In this document: positions 32,268-43,618 of the stretch, piece by piece | Numbering within the stretch: the first letter of the stretch is position 1 | Layout: the number at the start of each line of letters is the position of its first letter | Assembly: GCA_029582265.1 (NCBI GenBank) | Contig: CM055821.1 | Coordinates: forward strand, 40,123,004 to 40,187,003 | DNA: 64,000 nucleotides | Source of the DNA: Zoroaster sp. YZ-2022 | Taxonomy: Eukaryota; Echinodermata; Asteroidea; Forcipulatida; Zoroasteridae | Direction: 5' to 3' | Program-made: the position numbers and the translations under genes | The notes under the pieces: model-generated | Told to the model about the DNA's origin: nothing | Seen by the model: the letters and a program-made list of their open reading frames with translations, nothing else | Database searches by the model: none

Positions 32268-34983
32268 ACTCCAGGAAACTTATCACACTGGACCCCAGAC
32301 CAACGACGGTGCTTCACCCCTGGGGGCCCATGCCGGGAAGTCATCAATCACACCATGGAGGAAGGAAGAGAAGTTCTGACGCAGTTCGGCACCAGATTTG
32401 GACCCTTCCTTCCATAATTCCTGAATGTAATAAACCCACCAAATTGTCTCCGGTATTTTACATCTAAATGTGGTGGCAAAATTAATGGTATGTCCAGTGT
32501 TGCTGTTTCCAATTATTGGTTCGGTGGGTAATCCCATTTCATACCTTTATTGTCAGAATCAATTTTGGTGAATAAAATTAATTGAACTGCTCCAGTAATC
32601 TGAAACTGGCCCACCCCTCCCATGAGAACTTCTGAGTATGGACCCTCTACTCGAGCATTATGGTCAATGTTCCAAAGTAACCGATTGAATAGTTATGACC
32701 GCAGACTTTCTACACTCAATCCACACAGGCCGGCTGTTCAGAGTGTTCAGATTCGTTCTACTGGCCACAAGACGGCGCCATATAAAAAATAGGCAACGTG
32801 CCCAGGGATCTACTGTCAACGTTGGCATTAGCATGGCCTGGATGGAGGAAGTAATGTTGATATAAGCTGTCACATAGGCCTTCGAAGCCTTTCACGTGTT
32901 GTCACATTACATAATAAATTTGCGAAGTTGATCAAGATTCTTGCACACTAACCTGCTTGGACCATGGAGGAAGGAACGTGTGTTCCTTCCTCCATGCTTG
33001 GACATGGAACGATCGCCAACAGTACGTAAGTTATAAGCCGATTTCGAACCATTTTCACCGAACAATTATTAGCATCTTTCGAAGAAGTTGCCGGAAACAC
33101 GGGGGGCATGGACTGAGTTGACTCACAGGCTCAGCAGGTCTCCGTCCCGGCCGAGTTCTTCTTGAGAGCATGAACAATGACTTCTATTCTCATTGGGGGT
33201 GGGCTATTAACTTCGAGTTTGGATGGGGAACAGTTTATTGATGTAATTGGGAGGGGGACTAAAGTGGCGTAAATTTGTTGTTAAAAGTTAATGATTCAAC
33301 ACTGTTAGATTTCAATGACAAGACTGCCCCTGAACTTCGCCTACGTCCTAACATACGTTTGTCCTAACATAGTTGTCCTAACATACATGTACGTGTATAC
33401 ATAAAGACAACAATTTGGGAAGTTTTGATAAATTGTTAATGATACTGTTTCCTTTCTTTTTGAAGATTTTGGGCACATTTTTTTGTTAATTGTGAAAACA
33501 ATTTCATTGTTTATTGGTAGCCCACAGTCAATTGTTCTAACATGATTTAATCTGCTACTGAGGAATTACTGGGCCTCAAAGGTGACCGGTGGTCGCGGGG
33601 GATGGTCCTATGGACCACGCACACCTCCTGGTAAAAAAGTCGGGGTGGGAGAGATTTTCTGGTATTGGACAGGTATTGGGAGAATATGGTTTATATCAGG
33701 ACAAACGTATCTCCCATCAGGATAGTATGGGTAGCTCACTGCGGTCTACACATGCATGCGTAAAAAGCTAATAACAAGAGTTTGTTTCGCTCATCATTTA
33801 TTTCCCCCAATAATACCTTAGTGTAACAATTAAAGAATGCAACTAACTATATTTTGACTGGATTAATGAAAACATTTCTAAACAGTTAGCCCATTGTATA
33901 TCACTCATGTTTTGAGCATTGATCGATGGGGGTGGACGTTTTGAGTTGGGGTCCTACTGAACATATTTTGTTTTACGTTAGGCATAGATTAATCATTCAA
34001 TACTGTACGTTCTCCCCAACGTATAAGACTGTCTGGAAGCTCATTCATAGCGCATTATAGCAGAGCCGCTGTTTGTTTATGGTTTAAGCCTGTTGTGTTC
34101 TATCAAATTGATTCAAATTTAACTATAAGAAGGGATTAAGTTTCACAGCTAATCAAAACATGAAGGCATCAACAACCTATCTTGCGGTACTTTATGATAA
34201 CATTACAAGTGTTGTTGTTGAATTCATATGCAGTTGAATCATATTGTTGAATTTAGTTGAATTTTTGATTCTGCAGTTCGCCTCTGTGTTTTGGAGATTG
34301 TTGGCAGATTGTTTTTTGGTGAATGGACCAACAACCCTTTTACTCGTAAATGTGCATCATGGTATGGTAGCGATTTCCTTGTTGAAGATTGAGAAAGGAG
34401 AGGTAATATTGTTTTAGACAATGCAATGCAATGTTTTAGGCCCACTTAAAAATATATTTAAAACAATTTTCAGCAGTTTTGATTGTTGCTCTTTCAATTA
34501 AAGGGAAATTACAACATTAGTAATTAAAAGATTATCAAAATGACGAATTATTAACATTTTGCTTGGTGTAAAGTTGGGACAGGTATCAATCATCCTGATA
34601 AACTATTCCCTCTAAAGTGCTGGTCCTTGCTCTGTGTTGAAACTAAAGAGAAACAGGAATTGTTATGTCGATTTACAAGTTGCTCTGGCCAGTTTTTGTA
34701 ATACATAAACACATTTTTTATTTTCTTTATTTTTTTAAAATCAAAAACGTGAACACCTGTCTTGATGAAATTTTCACAGGTTAGTTTTGTGTGTACTATA
34801 CAATGTAGGGTTACTCCATTTCTTGAAAACTAGAGAATTGAATTGAATATACATTACCAAATACCAATGTTGTACCTCCCCTTTAATACATTTTCCCAAC
34901 ATTCTTTTTCAGGGGTGGATCTAGAGAGGGACTGCCCTTCATTTAATTATGAGGCTTCCTGGAGAGACCATTAGACATGTTTA
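32268..34983. other. Intergenic with small foldback sequences, no gene established
   Basis: Holds ATGGAGGAAGG-type inverted sequences at 32354-32419 and 32956-33003. A tgtcctaacata motif is repeated around 33350-33385. No gene recognised. Confidence 0.35.
32956..33003. repeat. 34-bp palindrome between 7-bp direct repeats
   Basis: catggaggaaggaac (32963-32977) and gttccttcctccatg (32982-32996) are perfect 15-bp arms around a gtgt loop. The direct repeat cttggac (32956-32962 and 32997-33003) flanks the palindrome like a target duplication. The same arm sequence occurs in the palindromes at ~28440 and ~28669 and at 32354. Confidence 0.85.
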
Positions 34984-35136
34984 CAGGGGCAGATGCAGGG
35001 TCTCGAAAAAGGTGGGAGGGATACACGGCGAAAAAGGGGTGAAGACTAACAAATGTATGGTAAGTTTAAGTGCATGTCGATAAAAACAGGGGGGGAAGGG
35101 CGCATGCCCCTCTTTGCTCCCCTGGATCTGTCAATG
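34984..35136. mobile_element. Small hAT-type MITE
   Basis: 153 bp, beginning CAGGGGCAGATGCAGG and ending CCTGGATCTGTCAATG, imperfect inverted termini of a common hAT type. It is flanked by catgttta and agtgttta (6 of 8 identical). Upstream, caggggtggatctaga at 34912 looks like the left end of another, incomplete member. Confidence 0.65.
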
Positions 35137-37202
35137 AGTGTTTATCAAAGTGACAATTATCTTTTCTCTAAAAAATACCAATAAGATATATAGACCTTTT
35201 TAAAAAATTACTGAATCTGTCCCTGATTACATTTAGTAGAAAAACAAAAGAGGGTGTGGCAATGTTATTGTACTGAGAACAAAAAAGGGTGGTTGCTGCA
35301 GTGCAGCTGTTATACATGCAACCTATATTAATTTTGAAATTTGTCGATAACCATGCTCTCAATTTTGTTTTTCTTTTTCCATGAAAAGCCGGGTAGCCTT
35401 AGGAACATCTCGCTGCAATGACACCACCAACAAAAAGAATATCGGTAGGTCATAAGACCTTTATCAAGGTAAAGCTATCTTGTTTATTTAATTATTATTA
35501 TACATGTCTAGTAATGAAACCAAGGATGCCTCAAAAGTACACTAAAGCACTGTAGCTTGGAAGCCCGAGGAATACTGTAAACAAGGGCACTTACAATGTG
35601 AACCAGAAACACCAGGGTAAACCCCGACTCTTCCACGATAAGTGTTCTTCGACAGGGCCAAACAAAGGCTGGAAGGAAAAATAGTCTGGTCCATTAAATA
35701 TATGCTTTGTGATTCATCACTAAAATCATACTTGAGCACAGGCGTGTAGCCAAGGAGCCCTCTTTGTACTTTTCTACATTTGTTTTACAGGATAAGAACT
35801 ATGAAGGAACTGAAACAAGTACATATATACCAAAAGACCAGAGGTAGACCTTAAGAGCTTAGAGGTAATGATAAGTTAAAAGTTAAAAGTTAAAACTGGG
35901 TGTATAGCTGATTGGGGGGGGGGGGGGCGCTCGGATGTTATAATCAGAATTGTCAGTACCAAGTTTGTGAAGTATTATGGCTCATGATACAGATGTGAGT
36001 TTTTCTCTTCAACTTTCTTTTTTTAATTTGTTTGTTTGTTTTTTTTGTTTTTGGGGGGAGATAGGGAACCTTTGGACAAATGTTACCCCCCCCCCCCGAA
36101 TCTGCCCTTGGGTTTTATGCCGATTGTGATATAAATCTACCATTGAAATAGTTTACACTAAAAAGAGTAAAATAATTTCCATTCTTGAATTTAAGAAAGA
36201 GTACTCTTTCCTCAATTTCACATTAGAATGAATACACAATTTGGGAATTGCATTTTCTCTGTGTTCTCGTTAATGACATAACAAATAAGCTCAAACTTTC
36301 CTTTTTTATTTTTTTATAGGGAATGTACAGCAATGTTGCTAATTCTAGAAATCTGCTACTATGAGTATGCTTACTCTCTTTAAGTAAAGATAGCCATTAA
36401 AACCCTCCTACACATGGAGGCCCTCCCAACCACTAAATTCTGTTCTTTAGCAACCTTCAGTACATACATGTACATGTACAAGCCTGCTGTCCTTTCCAAG
36501 TAATCTTACAAAATCAACTGTGTGCCACCCAAGGGCACTGTAAATGTTTGAACATATTAGTATGGCCTACAGTGTATCAATGGGAGACCACTTTACCCTG
36601 TAATCTCAGTGGTGTGACAGTGCACAGAAGGGTAACCATATGAGGCCACTGGCAACAGCTAATGGCTTGGAGTGGCCTGAATGGGTTGTTTCAAAAATTG
36701 CACTGATTGTAGGAGGGTTAAACAACCAACCTGTGAGAGTTTCACCTTATTATGTTATGTCGCAAATAAGAACATATTCGGATTTGTTGTTTACCATCCT
36801 AACCTAGAATTTTGGAAAGAGTACACTTTTGAACAGGCAATAATTTTTCTTTTCCTCAAACATGACAGCACCTCAAAACAAAAAGAATGATACCACCATC
36901 AGCTTCAGTCACTTTTAGTTATCAATTCTATTCCTTATCTTTAACCAAGACATTAACCAACCAATGTCTTTGTTAAATTAACTTATCTTGTTTGACCATA
37001 AACATTAGTTGGACACACATTATCTACAAATGATTGTTTATGTACTAATCTGTTTTGGTAGTTTTTTCCTTCTGAAAAGGACACAATGATGTGAATATCT
37101 ATCATGCAGCACATTGGTAAAAATGATTTGCTACAGTGAAAGGACATTTCACTGCCACCCATGGGCGCTGCCATGTTTACCCATAATCCTTTCTGTGCTA
37201 GT
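35137..37202. other. Intergenic, no gene established
   Basis: Contains G-runs (35910) and a C-run followed by gaatctgccctt (36090), likely remnants of other MITEs. A short ATG frame at 35436 ends at a GTAGGT site but has no partner exon. Confidence 0.3.
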
Positions 37203-37300
37203 ACAATTTGTTTCATTTTGTTTCAATTTGTTTCAAATTGTTTCAAATTGTTTCATACTGTTACAGCTTGGTTCAGTTTGTTGTAACTATTCTTAACTTG
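37203..37300. repeat. Imperfect (CAATTTGTTT)n run
   Basis: Degenerate tandem caatttgtttcaaattgttt units similar to 24369-24470. Confidence 0.8.
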
Positions 37301-37409
37301 TTCCAAATTAATCAAAAATGGTCAAAAGGCCAAGTTATTCTAAAAGTTCCAGAATGGTCAAAAATGAGAAATAGCTTGAAGACAAATAGATTTCACCATG
37401 AATGTTTTT

Positions 37410-38870
37410 GTTAATATCGTGTTTCCTTTTTCCTTTGTTTCACTGTGTTTTAGATGAACAACCTGAAGTGTTCCAGAATGGAAGAAATGCTACATCCTTA
37501 TCAGAAAGCCATGAAAGAAAAGTCTACGAAGCAGAAGGTATGAAACAAGAATACCAAGACCCTAAGATCAAGCTAGTTAATTAAAATATGTTATTGGTTT
37601 GTGATAACACCATGCAGTTTTAATCACAACTATCATGAAATGAGATTGTGGCTCTGATAGAACCATATAGGCCTAGGTCTTCTCTACGTTTCTACGAGCA
37701 TGCTCTAGTCATCGTCATGAGAGTTGCGATTCAAACCACATGGTGTTATACCTACCACAAATTGAACAATAACTATACTCCACCATATGCAAAGCCTCAA
37801 AATGTTCACGTTTAATTGTCTTTAAAGTATTATCTTTGAACAAGATAAAGATGGGGACAACAGGAAAAAGAGATAAAAGTGCTTGGCTTATAATGAGCAA
37901 TTTGTCTAACCTTCAAACTGAGATATGACTGCGAACTGAAGTTTTTAAAAGCGTCGTTTGAAGGTGAGTTGAATGCATGCTTTCCTTAGCTCATCAAAAA
38001 GCTTTCACCATATAGTTGTTTTTGTTCATATCGTGTTTTGTTATTATTTTGTTTCACTTTCTTTTAAATGAGCAACTTGAAGTTTTTCTAGGAAAAGATT
38101 GGAATTAAAGCTATTTATCTTCATCAGAAACCCATGTCACAGAAAGTTGAACCAGAAAAAGGTAGGAAACAAGAAGATATTAAGACAGTTTAAGTATGTT
38201 TAATGTTGTTCTTAAAGTGTTATCTTTGAACAGGATAAAGATGGGGACAACAGGTAGACAAGATAAAAGTGCTTGGCCTACAGTAAACTTTGAAAGAGCT
38301 GCTAAGACTGAAGTTAAACAGTTAAGCTGTGCTATATAATGTGGCATAATGCTTATTATTTATCTTCAAACTGATGACTGCAAACTGAAGTTTTAAAAGA
38401 ACCTTTATTAAAGGTGAGTTTGCATGCTTTCCTGAGCTCATCAACATTACCTTCCCCTGTAATTGTTTTTATATTGTGTTTCCTTTTCCATTTGGTTCAC
38501 TTATGATTTAGAACAACAACTTGAAGTTTCTCCAGAAAAGGATTGGATGAAATGCTTTATCCTGATTTGAAAACCATGATAGAAAAACCTATGAACCAGA
38601 ACTTGGTAGAAACAAGAAGATATGAAGACTTTAAAGTTAAGCCAATGAATTACGTTTAATGTTGGTAGTAAAGGTTTATCTTTGAACAGGATAAATATGG
38701 TGAAGACAGGTAGATGAGACACAAGTACTTGGCCTACGATGAGCTTTGAAAGTGCTGATAACATTGAAGTTTAACAATTAAAGCTGGGCTTTAGTTTGGC
38801 CTTGTCTGAATTGTTTACCTTCAAACTGAGGTATGACTGCAAACTGAAGTTTTAAAAACCTTAGGTGAGT
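37410..38870 (+). repeat. Tandemly repeated exon-like unit, period ~454 bp
   Basis: ttcaaactgagatatgactg-type segments recur at about 37910, 38364 and 38818, a constant 454-bp step. A ttgaacaggataaagatggg segment recurs at about 37837, 38227 and 38690. Each unit holds an exon-like piece: 37454-37537 has a TTTTAG acceptor, reads EQPEVFQNGRNATSLSESHE, and has a GAAG|GTATGA donor. The equivalents at 38068-38161 (acceptor lost) and 38512-38605 keep donor-like GTAG sites but have frame disruptions. The protein is not recognised. Confidence 0.6.
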
Positions 38871-39376
38871 TGAATGCATGCTTTCCTTCCTATTTGAATC
38901 AAGGAATAGTTGCTTATCAAGCTGGATATTAATCAGTTCGATCACATCAATCAACACTTTGCTACAAGTGTGGGACAAACATCTACCGCATTGCTGCATT
39001 GCAGCATTGTGTTGTTGATGATGCAACATCCTATATGTACATGAAAGAGTCTCTGAGTCATGCATGAAGGTCATCCAACCATTATAAGCTCCTCCCACTC
39101 GCCGCATGAATAATTACATCCTGGAATGTAAATAATGCATAACAAAGAAGCAGTGCAGCCGGCCGTGCACGGCACCGCACACATAGGGTTTTCACAAAAA
39201 GTGGACGTAATTCGAATATATTTGGAGAGAAATTTAAGTATTTGAGGCTTTTAAAAGATCACTATAACATTTTTTTAAACGTATTTTAGACTATATACAT
39301 TCCTGGTCAGTTGACCAAAAATTTTGTGACTTTAAAGCATTCAGACTGTGCAGGAAGGTCCTTCACAATTTCCAGA
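38871..39376. other. 5' flank of the U6 gene
   Basis: No gene seen. A distal enhancer for U6 would be expected within this interval, but no octamer was recognised. Confidence 0.4.
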
Positions 39377-39392
39377 ACCGTAACTATGATTG
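39377..39392 (+). promoter_or_regulatory. U6 proximal sequence element (PSE)
   Basis: ACCGTAACTATGATTG at -70 to -55 closely resembles the vertebrate U6 PSE core (ACCGTAACT), the SNAPc binding site, at about the expected distance. Confidence 0.75.
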
Positions 39393-39417
39393 GGGAGCCC
39401 TCAAAATGTGAATTACA

Positions 39418-39424
39418 TATATTT
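39418..39424 (+). promoter_or_regulatory. U6 TATA box
   Basis: TATATTT at -29 to -23. A TATA box combined with a PSE specifies RNA polymerase III at type 3 promoters. Confidence 0.8.
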
Positions 39425-39446
39425 GGGAGGTGTGACTTAGTTAGTC

Positions 39447-39461
39447 GTGCTAGCTTCGGCT

Positions 39462-39503
<42 letters not shown>

Positions 39504-39553
39504 GGCCCCTGCGCAAGGATGACACGCAAAATCGTGAAGCGTTCCATATTTTT
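39447..39553 (+). ncRNA. RNU6: U6 spliceosomal snRNA
   Basis: A 107-nt gene starting GTGCTAGCTTCGGC, with the 5' stem-loop, the ATACAGAGAAGATTAGC region containing the invariant ACAGAGA box and AGC triad, the internal stem-loop region and the GTTCCATATT end, followed by a T6 Pol III terminator. It differs from human U6 at only about three positions. With PSE, TATA, intact core and terminator all present it is very likely functional. It acts in the nucleus in the catalytic core of the spliceosome. Confidence 0.97.
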
Positions 39554-39554
39554 T
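39549..39554 (+). terminator. U6 Pol III terminator
   Basis: A run of six T residues right after ...GTTCCATA. Confidence 0.9.
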
Positions 39555-39654
39555 CACATATTTTGACGTCCCAAATCTTCAGGGAACCTTGTTGCCCCAT
39601 TTGGAGACATTTTGACCTTGTTGTAACTCAGAAAATGAATCTTCTTTAAGAAAG

Positions 39655-41962
39655 AAACTTTTTTTTTTTTTTTCAAACATAACTAGGGGTCTTGAAGTTT
39701 CCTGGTGACTTCTCAGAGGCATGGCCAGGGGTTCAGAGAGAGGTCAGGGTCAACAGGACCCCCCCTCTTGGACGTCAACCAGGAGCAGATTGAGGATTTT
39801 GTGTTAGTGGTCGTATGTGTTGAAGTAACATTTTGACAGATTTGATCAGAATTACCTCATGCAATAATGTTGTGCAAAACCATTAAGGAAGGGAGTTCAG
39901 GGCCCACTTAAGGGCCCTGGAAGGTCTGGGTGGGGTCGGGATGCCCTGTGGTGCATTCTGTTTATGTCTTCTTACCACTTTTGATGGTGTTTTAGGGTGA
40001 ATTATTTGAAAGTACACATGATGTGTTGAAGTAACATTTTGACTTATTTGATAGGAATTACTTAATGCAATCATGTTGTGAAAAGCCATTAAGGCAGGTA
40101 GTTCATGGCCCACTTAAGGGCCCTGGAAGCTCCGGGTGGGGTCTGGATTACCTTCTGTTTACTATATTCTAAGCACTTTTGGTGGTGTTTTGGGGTGCAA
40201 CATTTGGAAGTTCATATACTTGAAACTATATACTTTTTTTCTTTTTTTCAAACATAACTAGGGGTCTTGAAGTTTCCTGGTGACTTCTCAGAGGCATGGC
40301 CAGGGGTTCAGAGAGAGGTCAGGGTCAACAGGACCCCCCTCTTGGACGTCAACCAGGAGCAGATTGAGGATTTTGTGTTAGTGGTCGTATGTGTTGAAGT
40401 AACATTTTGACAGATTTGATCAGAATTACCTCATGCAATAATGTTGTGCAAAACCATTAAGGAAGGGAGTTCAGGGCCCACTTAAGGGCCCTGGAAGGTC
40501 TGGGTGGGGTCGGGATGCCCTGTGGTGTATTCTGTTTATGTCTTCTTACCACTTTTGATGGTGTTTTAGGGTGAATTATTTGAAAGTACACATGATGTGT
40601 TGAAGTAACATTTTGACTTATTTGATAGGAATTACTTAATGCAATCATGTTGTGAAAAGCCATTAAGGCAGGTAGTTCATGGCCCACTTAAGGGCCCTGG
40701 AAGCTCCGGGTGGGGTCTGGATTACCTTCTGTTTACTATATTCTAAGCACTTTTGGTGGTGTTTTGGGGTGCAACATTTGGAAGTTCATATACTTGAAAC
40801 TATATACTTTTTTTTTTTTTTTTCAAACATAACTAGGGGTCTTGAAGTTTCCTGGTGACTTCTCAGAGGCATGGCCAGGGGTTCAGAGAGAGGTCAGGGT
40901 CAACAGGACCCCCCCTCTTGGACGTCAACCAGGAGCAGATTGAGGATTTTGTGTTAGTGGTCGTATGTGTTGAAGTAACATTTTGACAGATTTGATCAGA
41001 ATTACCTCATGCAATAATGTTGTGCAAAACCATTAAGGAAGGGAGTTCAGGGCCCACTTAAGGGCCCTGGAAGCTCTGGGGTGGGATCTGGATGCCCTGT
41101 GGTGCATTCTGTTTACTAACTTCTTACAACTTTTGATGGTGTTTTTGGGTGAAATATTTGAAAGTTATATAATGTGTTGAAGTAACATTTTGAGTGATTT
41201 GATGGGAATTTCTTAATGCAATCATGTTGTGCAAAACCATTAAGGAAGGGAGTTCAGGGCCCACTTAAGTGCCCTGGAAGCTCCGGGTGGGGTCTGGATT
41301 ACCTTCTGTTTACTATATTCTAAGCACTTTTGGTGGTGTTTTGGGGTGCAACATTTGGAAGTTCATATACTTGAAACTATATACTTTTTTTTTCTTTCTC
41401 AAACATAACTAGGGGTCTTGAAGTTTCCTGGTGACTTCTCAGAGGCATGGCCAGGGGTTCAGAGAGAGGTCAGGGTCAACAGGACCCCCCTCTTGGACGT
41501 CAACCAGGAGCAGATTGAGGATTTTGTGTTAGTGGTCGTATGTGTTGAAGTAACATTTTGACAGATTTGATCAGAATTACCTCATGCAATAATGTTGTGC
41601 AAAACCATTAAGGAAGGGAGTTCAGGGCCCACTTAAGGGCCCTGGAAGCTCTGGGGTGGGATGTGGATGCCCTGTGGTGCATTCTGTTTACTAACTTCTT
41701 ACAACTTTTGATGGTGTTTTTGGGTGAAATATTTGAAAGTTATATAATGTGTTGAAGTAACATTTTGAGTGATTTGATGGGAATTTCTTAATGCAATCAT
41801 GTTGTGCAAAACCATTAAGGAAGGGAGTTCAGGGCCCACTTAAGGGCCCTGGAAGCTCCGGGTGGGGTCTGGATTACCTTCTGTTTACTATATTCTAAGC
41901 ACTTTTGGTGGTGTTTTGGGGTGCAACATTTGGAAGTTCATATACTTGAAACTATATACTTC
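39655..41962. repeat. Four tandem ~575-bp units
   Basis: aactaggggtcttgaagttt begins at 39681, 40256, 40831 and 41407 (steps 575, 575, 576). Each unit contains two diverged ~200-bp half-units beginning gttgaagtaacattttga, each with the inverted gggcccacttaagggccc. Units 1 and 2 share 'ggtcgggatgccc', while units 3 and 4 share 'gtgggat(c/g)tgg' and an altered second half, giving an AABB pattern. A T-run precedes every unit. Confidence 0.95.
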
Positions 41963-42235
41963 AGTTGGCTTCAATTATTTTTAATCTTCCTTCCCCTTGA
42001 CATCAGGGGTCAGTTGATCTGCTCATTGAGTGTAACCACGTGGTCAAAATCTTTAAGTAGGGGTGCAAGTATTGGGCTTAAATATTTTAGGGGCTGCTCA
42101 GTTTAACTGAAAACAGTGAAATAACCGCATGGAATCACTCCTATTAGAAAAAGAAATATTTTGAAATAAAAATATTGATCATAAGTGTGAAGTTGATTTA
42201 GTTGAATTGGTTGGTATTTTTCTCATTTATTAGGC
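41963..42235. other. Junction between 575-bp array and DUF6729 copy
   Basis: Single-copy-looking AT-rich sequence. The part nearest 42235 may be residual intron 6 of the degenerate element. Confidence 0.4.
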
Positions 42236-42314
42236 GAGCTCATAGGTGTTGAATACTTCCGCACTAGCAACCAGGAGTTTCCCTACCTCAAACTTCCCCA
42301 CTAGCAATCAGGAG

Positions 42315-42492
42315 TAGTGGCGTGACTAGGGTCCAATTTTCAGGGGGCACTAGGGATTGCACCACCTTTTCTAGGGGGCATGTCAATACTTGAATCCTGC
42401 AGTCTCAAATAGGGACTTTTTTTCCTTCAAAATTCTGAATGGGGGACACCCAGGGGCGCGGAACCCCCCGTGCCCCCATAGTTACGCAACTG
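42315..42492. mobile_element. hAT-type MITE inside the exon-7 relic
   Basis: 178 bp, beginning TAGTGGCGTGACTAGGG and ending CCCCATAGTTACGCAACTG (imperfect inverted termini), flanked by perfect 8-bp atcaggag duplications (42307-42314 and 42493-42500). Confidence 0.9.
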
Positions 42493-42872
42493 ATCAGGAG
42501 TTTCCCTACCTCAAACTTCCCCACTAGCAATCAGGAGTTTCCCTACCTCAAACTGACCAGGAAGTCAATACCGACATTGATTAGGGCATTGAAGAAGACG
42601 TCTGGTTTGTAGAGGAAATGGCAGCCACTCCAATTTGACTATTCCCCTGCCATCTCAAGACTATGTCGAGGATGACAGTGAAGATGAGGTATACAATTAA
42701 TGTCAAAGCTTTCTTCATTGACTTAAAATGAGTGGTTGACCAAAGAGTTGCTTTTATTTACAGTTTTGTAATAATGCGACAATAAAATCTATTTATAGAT
42801 TTCATCATTGTACCATCCTGATTTAATTTAAAACTGCCAAGAGGTACTGACCCCAACCCTCTCCTTGCATAT

Positions 42873-42876
42873 TTAA
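42873..42876. other. Empty TTAA target site
   Basis: This TTAA in the intron-7 relic corresponds exactly to the point where the foldback MITE is inserted in the homologous intron at 17856-18078. Confidence 0.9.
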
Positions 42877-43618
42877 TGACCTTTGACTTCACATGGTTCA
42901 CGTAAAGGCACAAAATGGTTTGTTTTACTGCTAGGTGGAATCCCACTTTAATAATGAGTTTGATGTATATAATTATACTTACAGGAGAGTGATCACAGTG
43001 ACGATGAGGCTGTTGGTGGCAAAGTAGATCTGCTGGCAGAAGCTCTCATTCAACTTAAGGGTTTGTCAGTACAGTCAGCAATGTTCAGGCAGCAACAATA
43101 ACGATAAATAGCCACTGGTCCACAAGCCCCAACATTATGTGTCTAAACGTGGGCGCTTCAGTCACAAATACAAAAATATCCATGTAGACTATGAAGAGGT
43201 ACAATTACATTTTCTTTCTCAAGTTCATTGAAATTTGTAATTACATGGTTTAACTACGGGGAGGCAGTCCCTCACTCATTTCAAAGATTGTTTGTGGTGT
43301 GCTATTCAATTAAAAAAAAATTAATTCAACCAAATAATGCCAATTACAGGAAGATAGTCCACATCAAGGAGACAGAATTAATACACCAATTTCCGACCAA
43401 TTGAATGAATCTCAAGGCTCAATTTTTACTTTCATTTTGTTTCAGGTGTTTCTTATCTGAAGGGACACCATCCCACTCACCTTCGAAAAGCTGACTTGTA
43501 CAGGAAATCTGTATAAAATTGTGCAACACAATATACAGCACTGAAAACATCCGCACAAGGCTATTGACTCCTCCACATGGAAGCTTATAATAGCATCCTA
43601 GAATAAAATAAGAGGACA

